64,000 nucleotides of DNA from Phytoamicus setariae (GTDB taxonomy: Bacteria; Pseudomonadota; Alphaproteobacteria; Rhizobiales; Rhizobiaceae). A program made the translations under genes and the position numbers. This document shows, piece after piece, positions 18,029 through 27,526 of the stretch. The stretch's first letter is position 1; each line of letters begins with the position of its first letter. The notes beneath the pieces are model-generated. The model was given only the letters and a program-made list of their open reading frames with translations, had not been told where the DNA came from and did not search any database. The stretch spans positions 248,001 to 312,000 of the forward strand of contig NZ_JAEQNC010000007.1 of assembly GCF_016722925.1 (NCBI RefSeq), read 5' to 3'.

Positions 18029-18868
18029 ATGAAAGACGCGAAGCGGGAAACCGCGACCGAAAAGCCGGAAAGCCTCGCCAGTCAGGCGGCCTACCGGGCG
18101 CCTGCGCTCGAAAAGGGGCTGGATATCCTGGAGCTGCTGTCCGGCTATTCCGAGAGCCTCACACTCAGCCAGATCGCCCAGAGCCTCGGCCGGTCCGTGC
18201 AGGAAGTGTACCGCGTCATCATCTCGCTCGAACGCCGTGGCTATGTGGCGCGCCAGCCACCGAACGACACCTTCAAGCTAACGATGAAACTGTTCGACCT
18301 CGCCTGCAATCACCCGCCGTTGCGGCGAGTGATGGATGCGGCCCGGCCGATCATGCAGCAACTCGCAGATGGAGTGGACCAGGCGATCATCCTGAGCATT
18401 CTCGACGGCGCGATGATCCGTGTCATCGCGGTCGCGGACAACCCTGCCCCTATCGGTTTCAGGGTGCGGCTTGGCGCGCAGAGCCCGGTCCTACAAACGG
18501 CGTCCGGCCGTACGTTGCTGGCGTTCCAATCCGATGGCATGCGGCAAAACCTGCTTGCCAACCTGATGCCTGGGCTGGATGCGTCAGACAGCAAGGTGAG
18601 TGCGCTCGTGGAGCGGATCGAACAGGTGCGAGACAAGGGCTACGAAATGGTGTCCGGCGAAACCCTGCGCGGCATCACCGATGTCAGCTTTCCTATCGTC
18701 GACAACAATGGCGTGGCGCATTGCGCGTTGACGATGCCATTCCTGATCTGGGTGCAGAACAAGGTCGGGATCGAACAGGCCACCCAGCAGCTGTTTGAAG
18801 GTGCCTTAGCACTGTCGCGCGAAATTGGCGGAACCCTGCAAGCGCCGCAGTTTCCGCTTTCCGAGTAG
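18029..18868 (+). CDS. IclR-family transcriptional regulator
   Basis: This 279-residue regulator has an N-terminal winged helix (GLDILELLSGYSESLTLSQI, then SVQEVYRVIISLERRGY) and a C-terminal GAF-like effector domain ending in a usual IclR pattern (ITDVSFPIVDNNGVAHCALT). The ATG at 18029 follows GGAGGAC; a TTG start 33 bases upstream lacks support. It lies between the minus-strand deacylase operon and a plus-strand sugar-type cluster whose next gene starts 8 bp after its stop. It may control either or both. Confidence 0.87.
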   Translation: MKDAKRETATEKPESLASQAAYRAPALEKGLDILELLSGYSESLTLSQIAQSLGRSVQEVYRVIISLERRGYVARQPPNDTFKLTMKLFDLACNHPPLRRVMDAARPIMQQLADGVDQAIILSILDGAMIRVIAVADNPAPIGFRVRLGAQSPVLQTASGRTLLAFQSDGMRQNLLANLMPGLDASDSKVSALVERIEQVRDKGYEMVSGETLRGITDVSFPIVDNNGVAHCALTMPFLIWVQNKVGIEQATQQLFEGALALSREIGGTLQAPQFPLSE

Positions 18869-18875
18869 ACTGACC

Positions 18876-20117
18876 GTGACGCAGAAAGTCCTTAAAATTG
18901 CTCTGCGCAGTTTCGACGGGTTCGAGCGCTCGATTTCCCGGCAGTTCGAGGCCTGGCGCATCGCATCCGGACACGATGTCAGGCTGGAATGGCAGCGGTT
19001 CGAGGTCGATGACCTCCCCACGGAACTCTTCGAACGCCAGGGCCTGAAATCAGGGAAATGGGACATCGGCTTTATCTGTACCGACTGGCTCGACGCGGCG
19101 GTCAGCGGCCATCATTTGCTCGATCTTTCATCGATGATGGGTGCCAATCCCGTTTCATCCTACCCCGAAGGCTGGTCGCCTGCCCTGCTCGAAGCCCAGA
19201 CATCAGGTGAACAGGTTTTCGGCCTGCCCTATCACGTCGGCCCGCAATGCCTGATCTATCGCCGCGACCTGATGGAGGATCCTGGGCTACAGGCGGCTTA
19301 CCGGCAAACATATGGCCGGCCGCTCGAAATTCCCGCCGATTGGAACACATTCAAGGAAGTCGCGAGCTTCCTCTCCGAACCCTCGGCAGGCCGCTATGGC
19401 ACGATTGTTTCGGCTTATCCGGATGGCCACAACACGGTCTACGACTTCTGCGCCCTGCTCTGGGCACGTGGCGGCGAACTGTTCGACGGTTCAGGCAAAC
19501 CCGCCCTGTCGTCCGACGCGGCGCGTGACGCCGTGGAGTTCTACAGGTCCATGCTGCGCGAGCCGGGCCTCGTGCACCCGGAGTTCGCATCCACCACGAG
19601 CGTCACGGCCGGAAACGTTTTTGCCCGTGGCGAAGCGGCCATGATGATCAACTGGTTCAGCTGTGCTGCCTTTGCGCAATTGTTCGGCACCGAAGGCGTA
19701 CGCGGCAATATCGGCGTCGCGCCCTTGCCCGGCGCCACGCCGGAGCGGCCCACCTCGCTTCTGGTCTACTGGGTGCTGGGGATCGGCGCCGGCTCCAGCG
19801 AACCCGAACTCGCCTACGAGTTTCTTCGCCATGCCGCAAGCGCCGAGTTGGATCGGATAACAGCGCTCGAAGGCGGTATCGGCGCGCGGCGCTCAACCTG
19901 GAGCGACAGCCAGGTGCTGGCGGAAATTCCCTTTTATGGCGCGATGGAGGCGATTTACCGCACCGCCCGCATGCCGCCTTCAGGCCCCGGTTTTGCCGCC
20001 CTTGGGCCGATCATCAACACGCTGATGAACCGCGCCGCTGGCACCGATATCCCCACCGCCGACCTCGTTGAAGAGGCGCGGCAAGCCGCGCTCGAAGCAG
20101 GAATTGTGCAGCAATGA
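18876..20117 (+). CDS. Extracellular solute-binding family 1-like protein without a signal peptide
   Basis: This 413-residue protein has the two-lobe fold of sugar ABC binding proteins (family 1): GLPYHVGPQCLIYRRDLMED, WNTFKEVASFLSEP, FARGEAAMMINWFS, and NIGVAPLPG. The N terminus, VTQKVLKIALRSFDGFERSI, goes straight into the first beta strand, with no hydrophobic export signal and no lipobox. The start is GTG at 18876, 8 bp after the IclR stop; an upstream extension adds only basic residues. It overlaps the next gene by 4 bp. No permease or ATPase follows. It may be cytoplasmic, acting as a ligand sensor or enzyme-associated binding protein. Confidence 0.75.
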   Translation: MTQKVLKIALRSFDGFERSISRQFEAWRIASGHDVRLEWQRFEVDDLPTELFERQGLKSGKWDIGFICTDWLDAAVSGHHLLDLSSMMGANPVSSYPEGWSPALLEAQTSGEQVFGLPYHVGPQCLIYRRDLMEDPGLQAAYRQTYGRPLEIPADWNTFKEVASFLSEPSAGRYGTIVSAYPDGHNTVYDFCALLWARGGELFDGSGKPALSSDAARDAVEFYRSMLREPGLVHPEFASTTSVTAGNVFARGEAAMMINWFSCAAFAQLFGTEGVRGNIGVAPLPGATPERPTSLLVYWVLGIGAGSSEPELAYEFLRHAASAELDRITALEGGIGARRSTWSDSQVLAEIPFYGAMEAIYRTARMPPSGPGFAALGPIINTLMNRAAGTDIPTADLVEEARQAALEAGIVQQ

Positions 20118-21202
20118 CATTGTTTCAAAATCTCAGGCAAATCTGGCCGATGCCCAGTGCGCCGAAATCCATCGTCATCATCGGCGCCGGCGGTATCGTC
20201 AAGGGCGCCCACTTGCCGGCGTACCGGAAATGGGGTCTTCCGGTCGCCGGCCTTTATGATCTGGACGTCGCGCGGGCAAAAACCGTCGCGGCGGAATTCG
20301 AGGTAGCAAAGGTCTATGAGAGCCTCCAAGAGGCGCTTTCGGCGCCCGGCGATGTGATTTTCGATGTCGCGCTGCCACCGCAGGCGCTGGGCCCCATCCT
20401 CACCAAATTGCCTGAGGGATCGACCGCGCTGATCCAGAAGCCGCTCGGCGTCGATGCCGCCAATGCCGCCGAGCTTGCGGCCATCCTGAAGCAGCGGCGC
20501 ATTACTGCGGCCACGAATTTCCAGCTCCGGTTCACGCCGGCAATGCTGGCGGCGGAAGACGCCATCGCGCGCGGCATTTTCGGTGAGATCGTCGAACTGG
20601 AAGTGCGGCTCGCCTGCCGAACGCCGTGGGAGACATGGCCGTTTCTCACCGAACTCGACGCGGTGGAAATACCGTTGCATTCCATCCACTATCTCGACTG
20701 GATCCGGGCCACGCTCGGCATGCCCAAGAAGGTGTATGCGAAATCCGTCGGCCATCCCGATCACCCCAATCTGGCCGATGCGCGCAGCAGCATCGTCATG
20801 GACTATGGCGACAGGACGCGATGCTGCCTGAGTCTCAATCACACCCACAAATGGGGACCGGACCGCGAAGACGCGACCATTCGCATCGAAGGCACCAAGG
20901 GGGCGGCCATCATCGGCCTCGGCTATCTCATCAATTATCCCGACGGCGCACCGGAGCGGCTGGAGATGATCACCGAGGGAACCGGCTGGCAGACGGTGCC
21001 GCTTCAGGGTGAGCGCATGCCGGATTCCTTTGCCGCTGTCATGGCCAACCTGCAGCGGTTCGAAGCAGGCGAAGATGACCGGCTGCTGACCGCAATCCCG
21101 GACTCGCTGGACACAATGTGTCTCGTCGATGCCTGCCTGAAATCCAATCGCACGGGCGAGGTCTGTGCACCGCAACACGCCAAACAAGGCTCGGCGCTGT
21201 AG
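20114..21202 (+). CDS. Gfo/Idh/MocA-family oxidoreductase
   Basis: This 362-residue NAD(P)-dependent dehydrogenase has an N-terminal Rossmann domain (IVIIGAGGIVKGAHLPAYRK) and a C-terminal sugar-binding alpha/beta domain. ALIQKPLGVDAANAAEL holds the EKP-type motif in the variant QKP. FQLRFTPAMLAAE is the usual helix. The EIPLHSIHYLDWIR segment supplies a likely catalytic His. Such enzymes oxidise or epimerise sugars, inositols and their derivatives. It overlaps the binding-protein gene by 4 bp and precedes a glycosidase-like gene, which suggests a shared carbohydrate or glycoside substrate. Exact substrate unknown. Confidence 0.85.
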   Translation: MTLFQNLRQIWPMPSAPKSIVIIGAGGIVKGAHLPAYRKWGLPVAGLYDLDVARAKTVAAEFEVAKVYESLQEALSAPGDVIFDVALPPQALGPILTKLPEGSTALIQKPLGVDAANAAELAAILKQRRITAATNFQLRFTPAMLAAEDAIARGIFGEIVELEVRLACRTPWETWPFLTELDAVEIPLHSIHYLDWIRATLGMPKKVYAKSVGHPDHPNLADARSSIVMDYGDRTRCCLSLNHTHKWGPDREDATIRIEGTKGAAIIGLGYLINYPDGAPERLEMITEGTGWQTVPLQGERMPDSFAAVMANLQRFEAGEDDRLLTAIPDSLDTMCLVDACLKSNRTGEVCAPQHAKQGSAL

Positions 21203-21257
21203 TCGCGCGCCGATCCCCGACACACACTGTATTCGTTTTTTTGAGGGAGCAGAAAGC

Positions 21258-22937
21258 ATGGTTCAAAACGATAACATTGCCATTTCCGGACAGGTTCTTA
21301 TCGAGGGCGGCCAGGCCTTTCCGCATGCTGCAAACAGGCTGAAGGACACCTTCAGCGGCCTGCAATGGCGTGACCGCGCGCCAAACGAAGATGCCGCCCA
21401 GCCGATCATCCGGCTGACCGGAGATGCAGGTCTGGCCGAAGGCGCTTTCAGGATTTCCACCGCCTCGGGTAGCAATGGCGCGCCCATCATCACCGTCGCC
21501 GGCGGACCGTTCTCCGGTGTCATCTACGGCGTGGAGGAACTCATCCGCCGCGGCGGCGCCAACAGCGGCCTGCTGAATGCCGGCAGCGCCCCGATCGAGG
21601 CGGCACCAGGCCTCGCCTACCGCACATTCTGGACCTGGGACCATTCCACCAACTGGGAACTGTCGCAGATCGGCCAGCAGGAAATCGGTGTGTTCAACCC
21701 GTTCCAAAAGCCGCCGTCCGGCTTCCTGGCCGACTACAAGCGGCTCGTGGACTGGTGCAGCATCAACCGCGTCCCCGCCGTCGTCATCTATGGATTCCTG
21801 CGCGACACCCATGGCGGCATCGAGACGGCGCAGGAGTTGTGCCGCTACGCCAACGCGCGCGGCGTCCGCATCGTTCCCGGCGTGGCGATCGGCGCCTATG
21901 GCGGCGTCTACTGGGAGGGAGACCATCCCTATAATCTCTCGACATGGCTGAAGAAGTATCCGCAATATGCCGCCACGCTGGAAAAGGGCGTCGGCTTCCA
22001 GCTTGAGGACCTCGCCTTCCCGCTGAACTTCCCGCGCAGCGACTACACCATGACCGCCTGCCCATCCGCGCCTGAGACCATGGACTGGATGGAAGAAGCG
22101 GTTTCGTGGCTGGCCGAAACGTTCGAAATCGGCGGCATCAACATCGAAAGCGGCGACTACGGCGTCTGTGGCTGCGCGCGCTGCTCGTCGCGCCGCAATG
22201 ATCGCGAGGACTCTTCGCGCCGTGCGGGCGACACCGATGAATCCTGGTCGCATGCCGACATGATGGACAACTTCCCCCGCCTGTTTGCCGCCGCCAACGC
22301 CAAGCGCAAGGATCTCTGGACCTATTGTGAACTGCAGTGGGACAATCTTCTCGATCCGGTCGCCCACAACTCGCTGCACGCCATGCCCGAGGGCGCCATC
22401 TACCAGCACACGGCCAACAAGACCTATTGGGGGGTGCTGAAGGACAAGCTGAAGCGCGATTACGTCGAGGCGCTGCCCACCCAGCCCAACGTGCTGCGCT
22501 GCCAGTTTGCCTGCCAATGGAACGGCGACGAACGCACAGAACGCTACGCGCTCAACGCCAAGACATTCGCCTCGATGGCACAGAAGAGCCACGAAGTTGG
22601 CATGCAGGGTCTGACGGTCTGGGGCGAACCCTCGCCCTATCATGCCAATGTCGAACTCAGCTATCTGGCCTTTGCCCGCTTCTCCTATGACCCGACCCTG
22701 ACCTGGGATCGCTTCATCGAGGACGACGTCGCTCCCATGCTGGGCGGTCGCAAGGCAGCAGATCGCTATGTCGCGATCGCCGAGGAAATCGATGCCAATG
22801 CGACGCTCTCCGAGGATCGACTGGAGGCTTTGCAGGCCGAAGCCCTTGATGCATCGCGCGGTCGCCCCCGCGAGGTCGCCCGCCGGTGGATGACGCTTGC
22901 CGACCAGATCGGCCGCCGCCTCTACATGGGCCGCTAA
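21258..22937 (+). CDS. Putative TIM-barrel glycosidase-like protein
   Basis: This 559-residue protein has no signal peptide. Residues about 1-115 look like the small alpha/beta domain that precedes the barrel in GH20/GH67-type enzymes (GGPFSGVIYGVEELIRR). Residues about 120-460 suggest a barrel, with RTFWTWDHSTNWE, VVIYGFLRDTHGG, and a conserved-looking GINIESGDYGVCGCARC (Glu297, Asp300, Cys304/306/309). The Glu/Asp pair could be catalytic and the Cys cluster could bind metal. The C-terminal 80 residues are helical. I cannot name a family with certainty. It follows the oxidoreductase after 55 bp, with GAGGGAG before its ATG. Confidence 0.55.
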   Translation: MVQNDNIAISGQVLIEGGQAFPHAANRLKDTFSGLQWRDRAPNEDAAQPIIRLTGDAGLAEGAFRISTASGSNGAPIITVAGGPFSGVIYGVEELIRRGGANSGLLNAGSAPIEAAPGLAYRTFWTWDHSTNWELSQIGQQEIGVFNPFQKPPSGFLADYKRLVDWCSINRVPAVVIYGFLRDTHGGIETAQELCRYANARGVRIVPGVAIGAYGGVYWEGDHPYNLSTWLKKYPQYAATLEKGVGFQLEDLAFPLNFPRSDYTMTACPSAPETMDWMEEAVSWLAETFEIGGINIESGDYGVCGCARCSSRRNDREDSSRRAGDTDESWSHADMMDNFPRLFAAANAKRKDLWTYCELQWDNLLDPVAHNSLHAMPEGAIYQHTANKTYWGVLKDKLKRDYVEALPTQPNVLRCQFACQWNGDERTERYALNAKTFASMAQKSHEVGMQGLTVWGEPSPYHANVELSYLAFARFSYDPTLTWDRFIEDDVAPMLGGRKAADRYVAIAEEIDANATLSEDRLEALQAEALDASRGRPREVARRWMTLADQIGRRLYMGR

Positions 22938-22972
22938 TAACAACTTCATGACAATCGAAAGGTAAATCCACC

Positions 22973-23317
22973 ATGATCAAGCGCTTCGAGGTCGGCTCCC
23001 GCATGAGCCAAGCCGTAGTCCACAACGGCACCGTCTACATCGCCGGACAGGTCGCCGATAGTGAAAACGCGTCGCTCGAAATCCAGACGGCAGAGGTCCT
23101 GGCAAAGATCGATGGCTTGCTGGCGCAGGCCGGCACCAACAAGTCGAACCTTCTGGCCGTCAACGTCTTCCTGCCGGCGATCAGCGATTTCGACGCAATG
23201 AACGCGGTCTACGACAAATGGATCGACCCGGCCAATCCGGCGGCTCGCGCCTGCGTCGAGGCACGTCTCGCCAACAGCAACCTGCGCGTCGAGATGACCG
23301 CAATCGCCAAGGTCTGA
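22973..23317 (+). CDS. RidA/YjgF family enamine/imine deaminase-like protein
   Basis: This 114-residue protein fits the RidA family in length and pattern: VHNGTVYIAGQVAD, then LAQAGTNKSNLLAVNVFLP, and the C-terminal ANPAARACVEARLAN, in which the Arg of CVEARL binds the substrate carboxylate. RidA proteins hydrolyse reactive 2-aminoacrylate-type enamines; subfamily members sit in catabolic operons and act on pathway imines. It lies 35 bp after the glycosidase-like gene and is the last plus-strand gene before a bidirectional terminator. Confidence 0.88.
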   Translation: MIKRFEVGSRMSQAVVHNGTVYIAGQVADSENASLEIQTAEVLAKIDGLLAQAGTNKSNLLAVNVFLPAISDFDAMNAVYDKWIDPANPAARACVEARLANSNLRVEMTAIAKV

Positions 23318-23328
23318 TACCAGACAAC

Positions 23329-23360
23329 GAAAAAACGGGACCGCATGTAGATGCGGTCCC
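23329..23360. terminator. Strong rho-independent terminator between convergent operons
   Basis: A perfect 10-bp stem (GGGACCGCAT / ATGCGGTCCC, 23337-23360) with a 4-nt loop has six A residues on its left. On the minus strand this reads as a stem followed by CGTTTTTTCG. It ends the 31110-23405 operon and probably also the plus-strand operon ending at 23317. Confidence 0.85.
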
Positions 23361-23404
23361 GAATGCATTGTACGCCCGATTGAAAAGCAGTCGTCGCTGC
23401 GCGA

Positions 23405-24142
<738 letters not shown>

Positions 24143-24152
24143 CACATATCCC

Positions 24153-25352
24153 TCAAACCGGCCAGGCTTCGGTCTCGCCGAAGCTGTTCTCGATTGTTTC
24201 GACCTTGGGCTGCCCCGTGGAAATACCGGATACGCCGACCACATAGGCACGGGTGACGAAAGCCTGGCCGCGGAAACCGAACACGGCGGTATCGCCCGGC
24301 TTGGGCGCATTGGGCCCGGACGCATCGATCATGGCGTAGTAGTCGATCATCGATGGCGGCGGAACCTCGACACTGCGGAGCGCAGAGGCGGCGACAGTCG
24401 GTTCGTCCGAGACGATCGCCTTGACATCATAATCAGGGAAGATCGGATCGATATAGAAGCCGCCGCCGAAGCAGTAAGCCTTGCCGCCGGAGAGATGCGA
24501 GACCTCGGTGAGGTAGCAGACCGCCGGCAACTCCGGCAGGTCCTCGACCGCATGCAGCGCGGTCGTGCCATGCAGGCCGTTGCCGGGTTCGCACTGGGTG
24601 GCACCGGCATTGGCGAGGGCCTCCAGCAGCACGGACGATGTCGTGCCCGGCGCGTTGACCTCGATGTCCCTGCGGCCGGCTTTGGCTAGCGCTTCGGCAG
24701 CCTTGGTCAGCGTTGCGAGATTGTGGGTCGGGACGACCTTGCGGGTCTGGTGATCGAAAAGCAGGGCCGGAAAGGTGGTGATGCCGGCAAAGCGTCCGCC
24801 ATCCAGCCGGTCGAATGCGTCGGCGACTTCAGCGATATCGGCGGCATCGAAGCCACCCTCATGGCCACGGTAAAAGGTATCGCCCTCGGCCTTGATGCGG
24901 GCGAGCAGGTTCTGCACATAGCCGGCGGCCTTTGCCCCTGCTGCCGCTTCGTCCGCCTTCACATCGTTGAAAACAGTCCAGTAGTCGGGCTTGAACGCCG
25001 CCGCTGCGGCGTTTGCCTCATGGCGCGCAACCTGCTGCAGATGGCCGAGATGCCCGACCTTCAATCCGGCGCGATGGGTGGCACGCGCACAGGCCATGTC
25101 GACGGCGACAGAGCGATCGATGCCGCCGCGTATGACAGCATGCGAAAACGAACTGGCGCGACCGACCTGTTTGGTCATCGCGAAGATCTTGAGGCCGAGC
25201 CGGTCGGCTTCGGTCTTCATTACGCGGGCATTGGCTTGCACCGCGTCGAGATCGAGCACGTAGGAATTGACCGGGATCCTGCCTTCGCGATGCAGCGCCA
25301 TGGCTGCCTCGACGAATTTCGGATTGCGGCGGCGGAGAATGTCGAGAAACAT
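24153..25352 (-). CDS. YhfX-family PLP-dependent enzyme (alanine racemase-like fold)
   Basis: This 399-residue protein closely follows E. coli YhfX in layout: it opens MFLDILRRRNPKFVEAAMAL, then SYVLDLDAVQANAR, the probable PLP lysine in FAMTKQVGR, later VNAPGTTSS, CEPGNGLHGTT, and SHLSGGKAYCFGGGFY. The fold is that of alanine racemase/D-threonine aldolase (fold type III). YhfX has no firmly established reaction that I know of. Being inside an importer operon, it likely racemises or cleaves an imported amino-acid or amino-sugar derivative after the M20 deacylase acts. It starts 14 bp after the permease stop. Confidence 0.82.
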   Translation of the reverse strand: MFLDILRRRNPKFVEAAMALHREGRIPVNSYVLDLDAVQANARVMKTEADRLGLKIFAMTKQVGRASSFSHAVIRGGIDRSVAVDMACARATHRAGLKVGHLGHLQQVARHEANAAAAAFKPDYWTVFNDVKADEAAAGAKAAGYVQNLLARIKAEGDTFYRGHEGGFDAADIAEVADAFDRLDGGRFAGITTFPALLFDHQTRKVVPTHNLATLTKAAEALAKAGRRDIEVNAPGTTSSVLLEALANAGATQCEPGNGLHGTTALHAVEDLPELPAVCYLTEVSHLSGGKAYCFGGGFYIDPIFPDYDVKAIVSDEPTVAASALRSVEVPPPSMIDYYAMIDASGPNAPKPGDTAVFGFRGQAFVTRAYVVGVSGISTGQPKVETIENSFGETEAWPV

Positions 25353-25366
25353 GAGAAAACCCTTCC

Positions 25367-26341
25367 TCAGCGCTGCTTTTCGCGGAGCGACACGGCGACC
25401 GCTGCAAGAATGATGAGACCACGGACGATCATCTGGTCGGAAACGGAAAGCCCCATCAGGATCAGGCCGTTGTTGAGCATGCCCATCATCAGCGAACCGA
25501 CGAGCGCGCCAACGATCGAGCCCTTGCCACCGTTGAGCAGCGTGCCGCCGACGATGACAGCGGCAATGACCGTCATCAGGTCTGTCTCCCCGAGCGTGTA
25601 CTTGGCCGCCTGCAGCCGCCCGGCATAGAGCAAGCCAGCCAGACCGGCGAGGCCGCCGCTGAGCATCATCACGGCGAGGCGGATGCGCGGCACCTTGATG
25701 CCCGAGACGCTGGCTGCGCGGGCATTATCGCCCACCGCCAGCACATGCGCGCCGAAACGCGTCTCGCGAAAGATGATATGGCCCACCGCGATGGCGATGG
25801 CGGTCCACCAGATCAGCGAGGGAATGCCGAGCAGCGAGCCGGAGCCAAAGAAGCCGGTAAACGTCGCATCGGTGACGGGCACCGAACGCAGGTTGGTCAG
25901 GGAACGCGCGACGCCGGCAAACAGGCCCAACGTGGCGAGCGTGACGAGAAAGGACGGCAGACGGACATAGGCGACGAGCACGCCATTGGCGAACCCGATC
26001 GCCAGCCCGGCGCCAAGCCCTGCAAGAATGCCCGGCACCATGCCGTAGCTGCCCATGATCACGGCAGCGCTGAGCGCCGATACCGCCACGATCGAGCCGA
26101 TGGACAGATCGATTTCACCGGCCGACAGCACGAAGACCAGGCCGATCGCCATGATCGTCACCGGCGCGGTCTGCAGCACGATGTTGGAGAGGTTTCGCGC
26201 TGTCAGGAAGCCGCTGTCCTTCAGCACCACCGCGAAGAACAGGAAGATCGCGACGAAGCCGAAATAGACGACATACTGCTGGAGATTGATGCGGCGTTTC
26301 ATGGTCACGACCGGTGCGCCTGTTTTGCTGACGGTAGACAT
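25367..26341 (-). CDS. Sugar-type (CUT2) ABC transporter permease
   Basis: This 324-residue membrane protein of the RbsC/FrcC type has about 8-10 helices. Typical parts are FVLSAGEIDLSIGSIVAVSA near the start, the loop GDNARAASVSGIKVPRIRLA that contacts the ATPase, and AAVIVGGTLLNGGKGSIVGA. It works with the single-domain ATPase two genes downstream and the tandem binding proteins upstream. GGAAGAACGTT precedes the ATG. Confidence 0.92.
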   Translation of the reverse strand: MSTVSKTGAPVVTMKRRINLQQYVVYFGFVAIFLFFAVVLKDSGFLTARNLSNIVLQTAPVTIMAIGLVFVLSAGEIDLSIGSIVAVSALSAAVIMGSYGMVPGILAGLGAGLAIGFANGVLVAYVRLPSFLVTLATLGLFAGVARSLTNLRSVPVTDATFTGFFGSGSLLGIPSLIWWTAIAIAVGHIIFRETRFGAHVLAVGDNARAASVSGIKVPRIRLAVMMLSGGLAGLAGLLYAGRLQAAKYTLGETDLMTVIAAVIVGGTLLNGGKGSIVGALVGSLMMGMLNNGLILMGLSVSDQMIVRGLIILAAVAVSLREKQR

Positions 26342-26395
26342 AACGTTCTTCCGAATTGGGAAATACGGCGGGAGGGGATGCCTCCCGCCTGAGTG

Positions 26396-27460
26396 TTACT
26401 TCAGGGCGTCGGCGATGCTCGCCGGCACATCCTTGTTGAGCGACTTCTTCCAGCCGTCCTTCACCGTATCCTTGGTGACGGCAAGCGAGTCGACAACCAG
26501 GAACGGTGCGGCCTGTTTGCCGATCAGCGAACCTGCCGACGCGCGCGCCACAGTGACACCGATATTGTAGGCTTCATCGGCGACCAGGGCCGCGACATTG
26601 CCACCCTTGATCATGTCCAGCGCCGCCGGCTCGTTGAGGTCGAGTGCGACGATCTTGGTATGAGAGTTGCCGGCCGAACGCAGCGTCGAAAGCACGCTCA
26701 GCGCAGGCTCGGCCCAGGTAACGTAGATGCCGTCGAGATCGGGATTTTGAGTGATCATCGCCTGCGCGATTTCCTCGGCGCGCGCCGGATCGGCCATGCC
26801 GGCCTCGGCGACGATCCTCATGTCGGGATAGTCCTGCTCGATAGTCTTCTTGAAGGCCTGGTCGCGCTGGTTGGTCACGTAGAAATCGGCATCGTGAAAG
26901 ATGTAGCCGACCTTGCCCTTTTTGCCCAAGGCTTCGGCCATGGCGACGCCGGCCTTGTGGCCCATCTGGAAGAGGTCGTCGGAAACGATCGTCACATAGT
27001 CCCTGCCCTGCTCATAGCCGGCAGGCGAATTGTCGACGAAGCCGAGTTTGACCCCGGCCTTGAGCGCCGGTTCATAAACCGTGGCAGCACTGGCGGGATC
27101 AACAGGTAGCGACAGAATGATCGCCGGCTTCTTGGCGAGCACGGTCTCGATATCGGATTTCTGCCGGGCGGCATCGAAGCCGGCATTGGTCTCGGCGATG
27201 ACCTCGATGCCCAGACGCTTGAATTCGTCACGCGCCCCGGCGTTGACTGCCGTGGTGTATTCACTCATCTCGTGCCAGACGAGTGCTGCGGTGTACTTGC
27301 CGTCCCTGATCTTCTGCTCTTCAGCCTGCGTCAGCACATAGCTTGAGGCGGGCGTGGGCTTCTCGCCGTGCGGGCCGCTGGTTACGCCATCGGCGGCGAA
27401 AGCATGGGTGGTGACGAATGCGGCCGCGAGGCTCAGCGATAGCGTTGCCAATTTACGCAT
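26396..27460 (-). CDS. Periplasmic sugar-type substrate-binding protein (copy 1)
   Basis: This 354-residue RbsB-like type I binding protein has a clear signal peptide ending in THAFA-AD (about residue 22). The ATG at 27460 follows AGGAGGAGTTCCCC. Signs of the family are VGYIFHDADFYVTNQRDQAF and the C-terminal half with PDLDGIYVTWAEPALS. It has the same length as the next gene upstream and is clearly a paralogue, sharing YVTNQRDQAFK and DGIYVTWAEPA. It delivers an unknown ligand to the permease; two receptors would broaden ligand range. Confidence 0.9.
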   Translation of the reverse strand: MRKLATLSLSLAAAFVTTHAFAADGVTSGPHGEKPTPASSYVLTQAEEQKIRDGKYTAALVWHEMSEYTTAVNAGARDEFKRLGIEVIAETNAGFDAARQKSDIETVLAKKPAIILSLPVDPASAATVYEPALKAGVKLGFVDNSPAGYEQGRDYVTIVSDDLFQMGHKAGVAMAEALGKKGKVGYIFHDADFYVTNQRDQAFKKTIEQDYPDMRIVAEAGMADPARAEEIAQAMITQNPDLDGIYVTWAEPALSVLSTLRSAGNSHTKIVALDLNEPAALDMIKGGNVAALVADEAYNIGVTVARASAGSLIGKQAAPFLVVDSLAVTKDTVKDGWKKSLNKDVPASIADALK

Positions 27461-27526
27461 GGGGAACTCCTCCTGAAAACAACAATTGGTCAGCCGGTGG
27501 CGGCATGCGCCACCGGCCAATAGCGA

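Noticed and set aside
19955-21259. A 434-codon minus-strand open frame opposite the Gfo/Idh/MocA gene.
   Set aside because: Shadow frame; the opposite gene has a Rossmann motif and ATGA coupling to its neighbour.
21039-22949. A 636-codon minus-strand open frame opposite the glycosidase-like gene.
   Set aside because: The plus-strand gene has a good ribosome site, operon context and sensible composition; the antisense frame has no recognisable domain.
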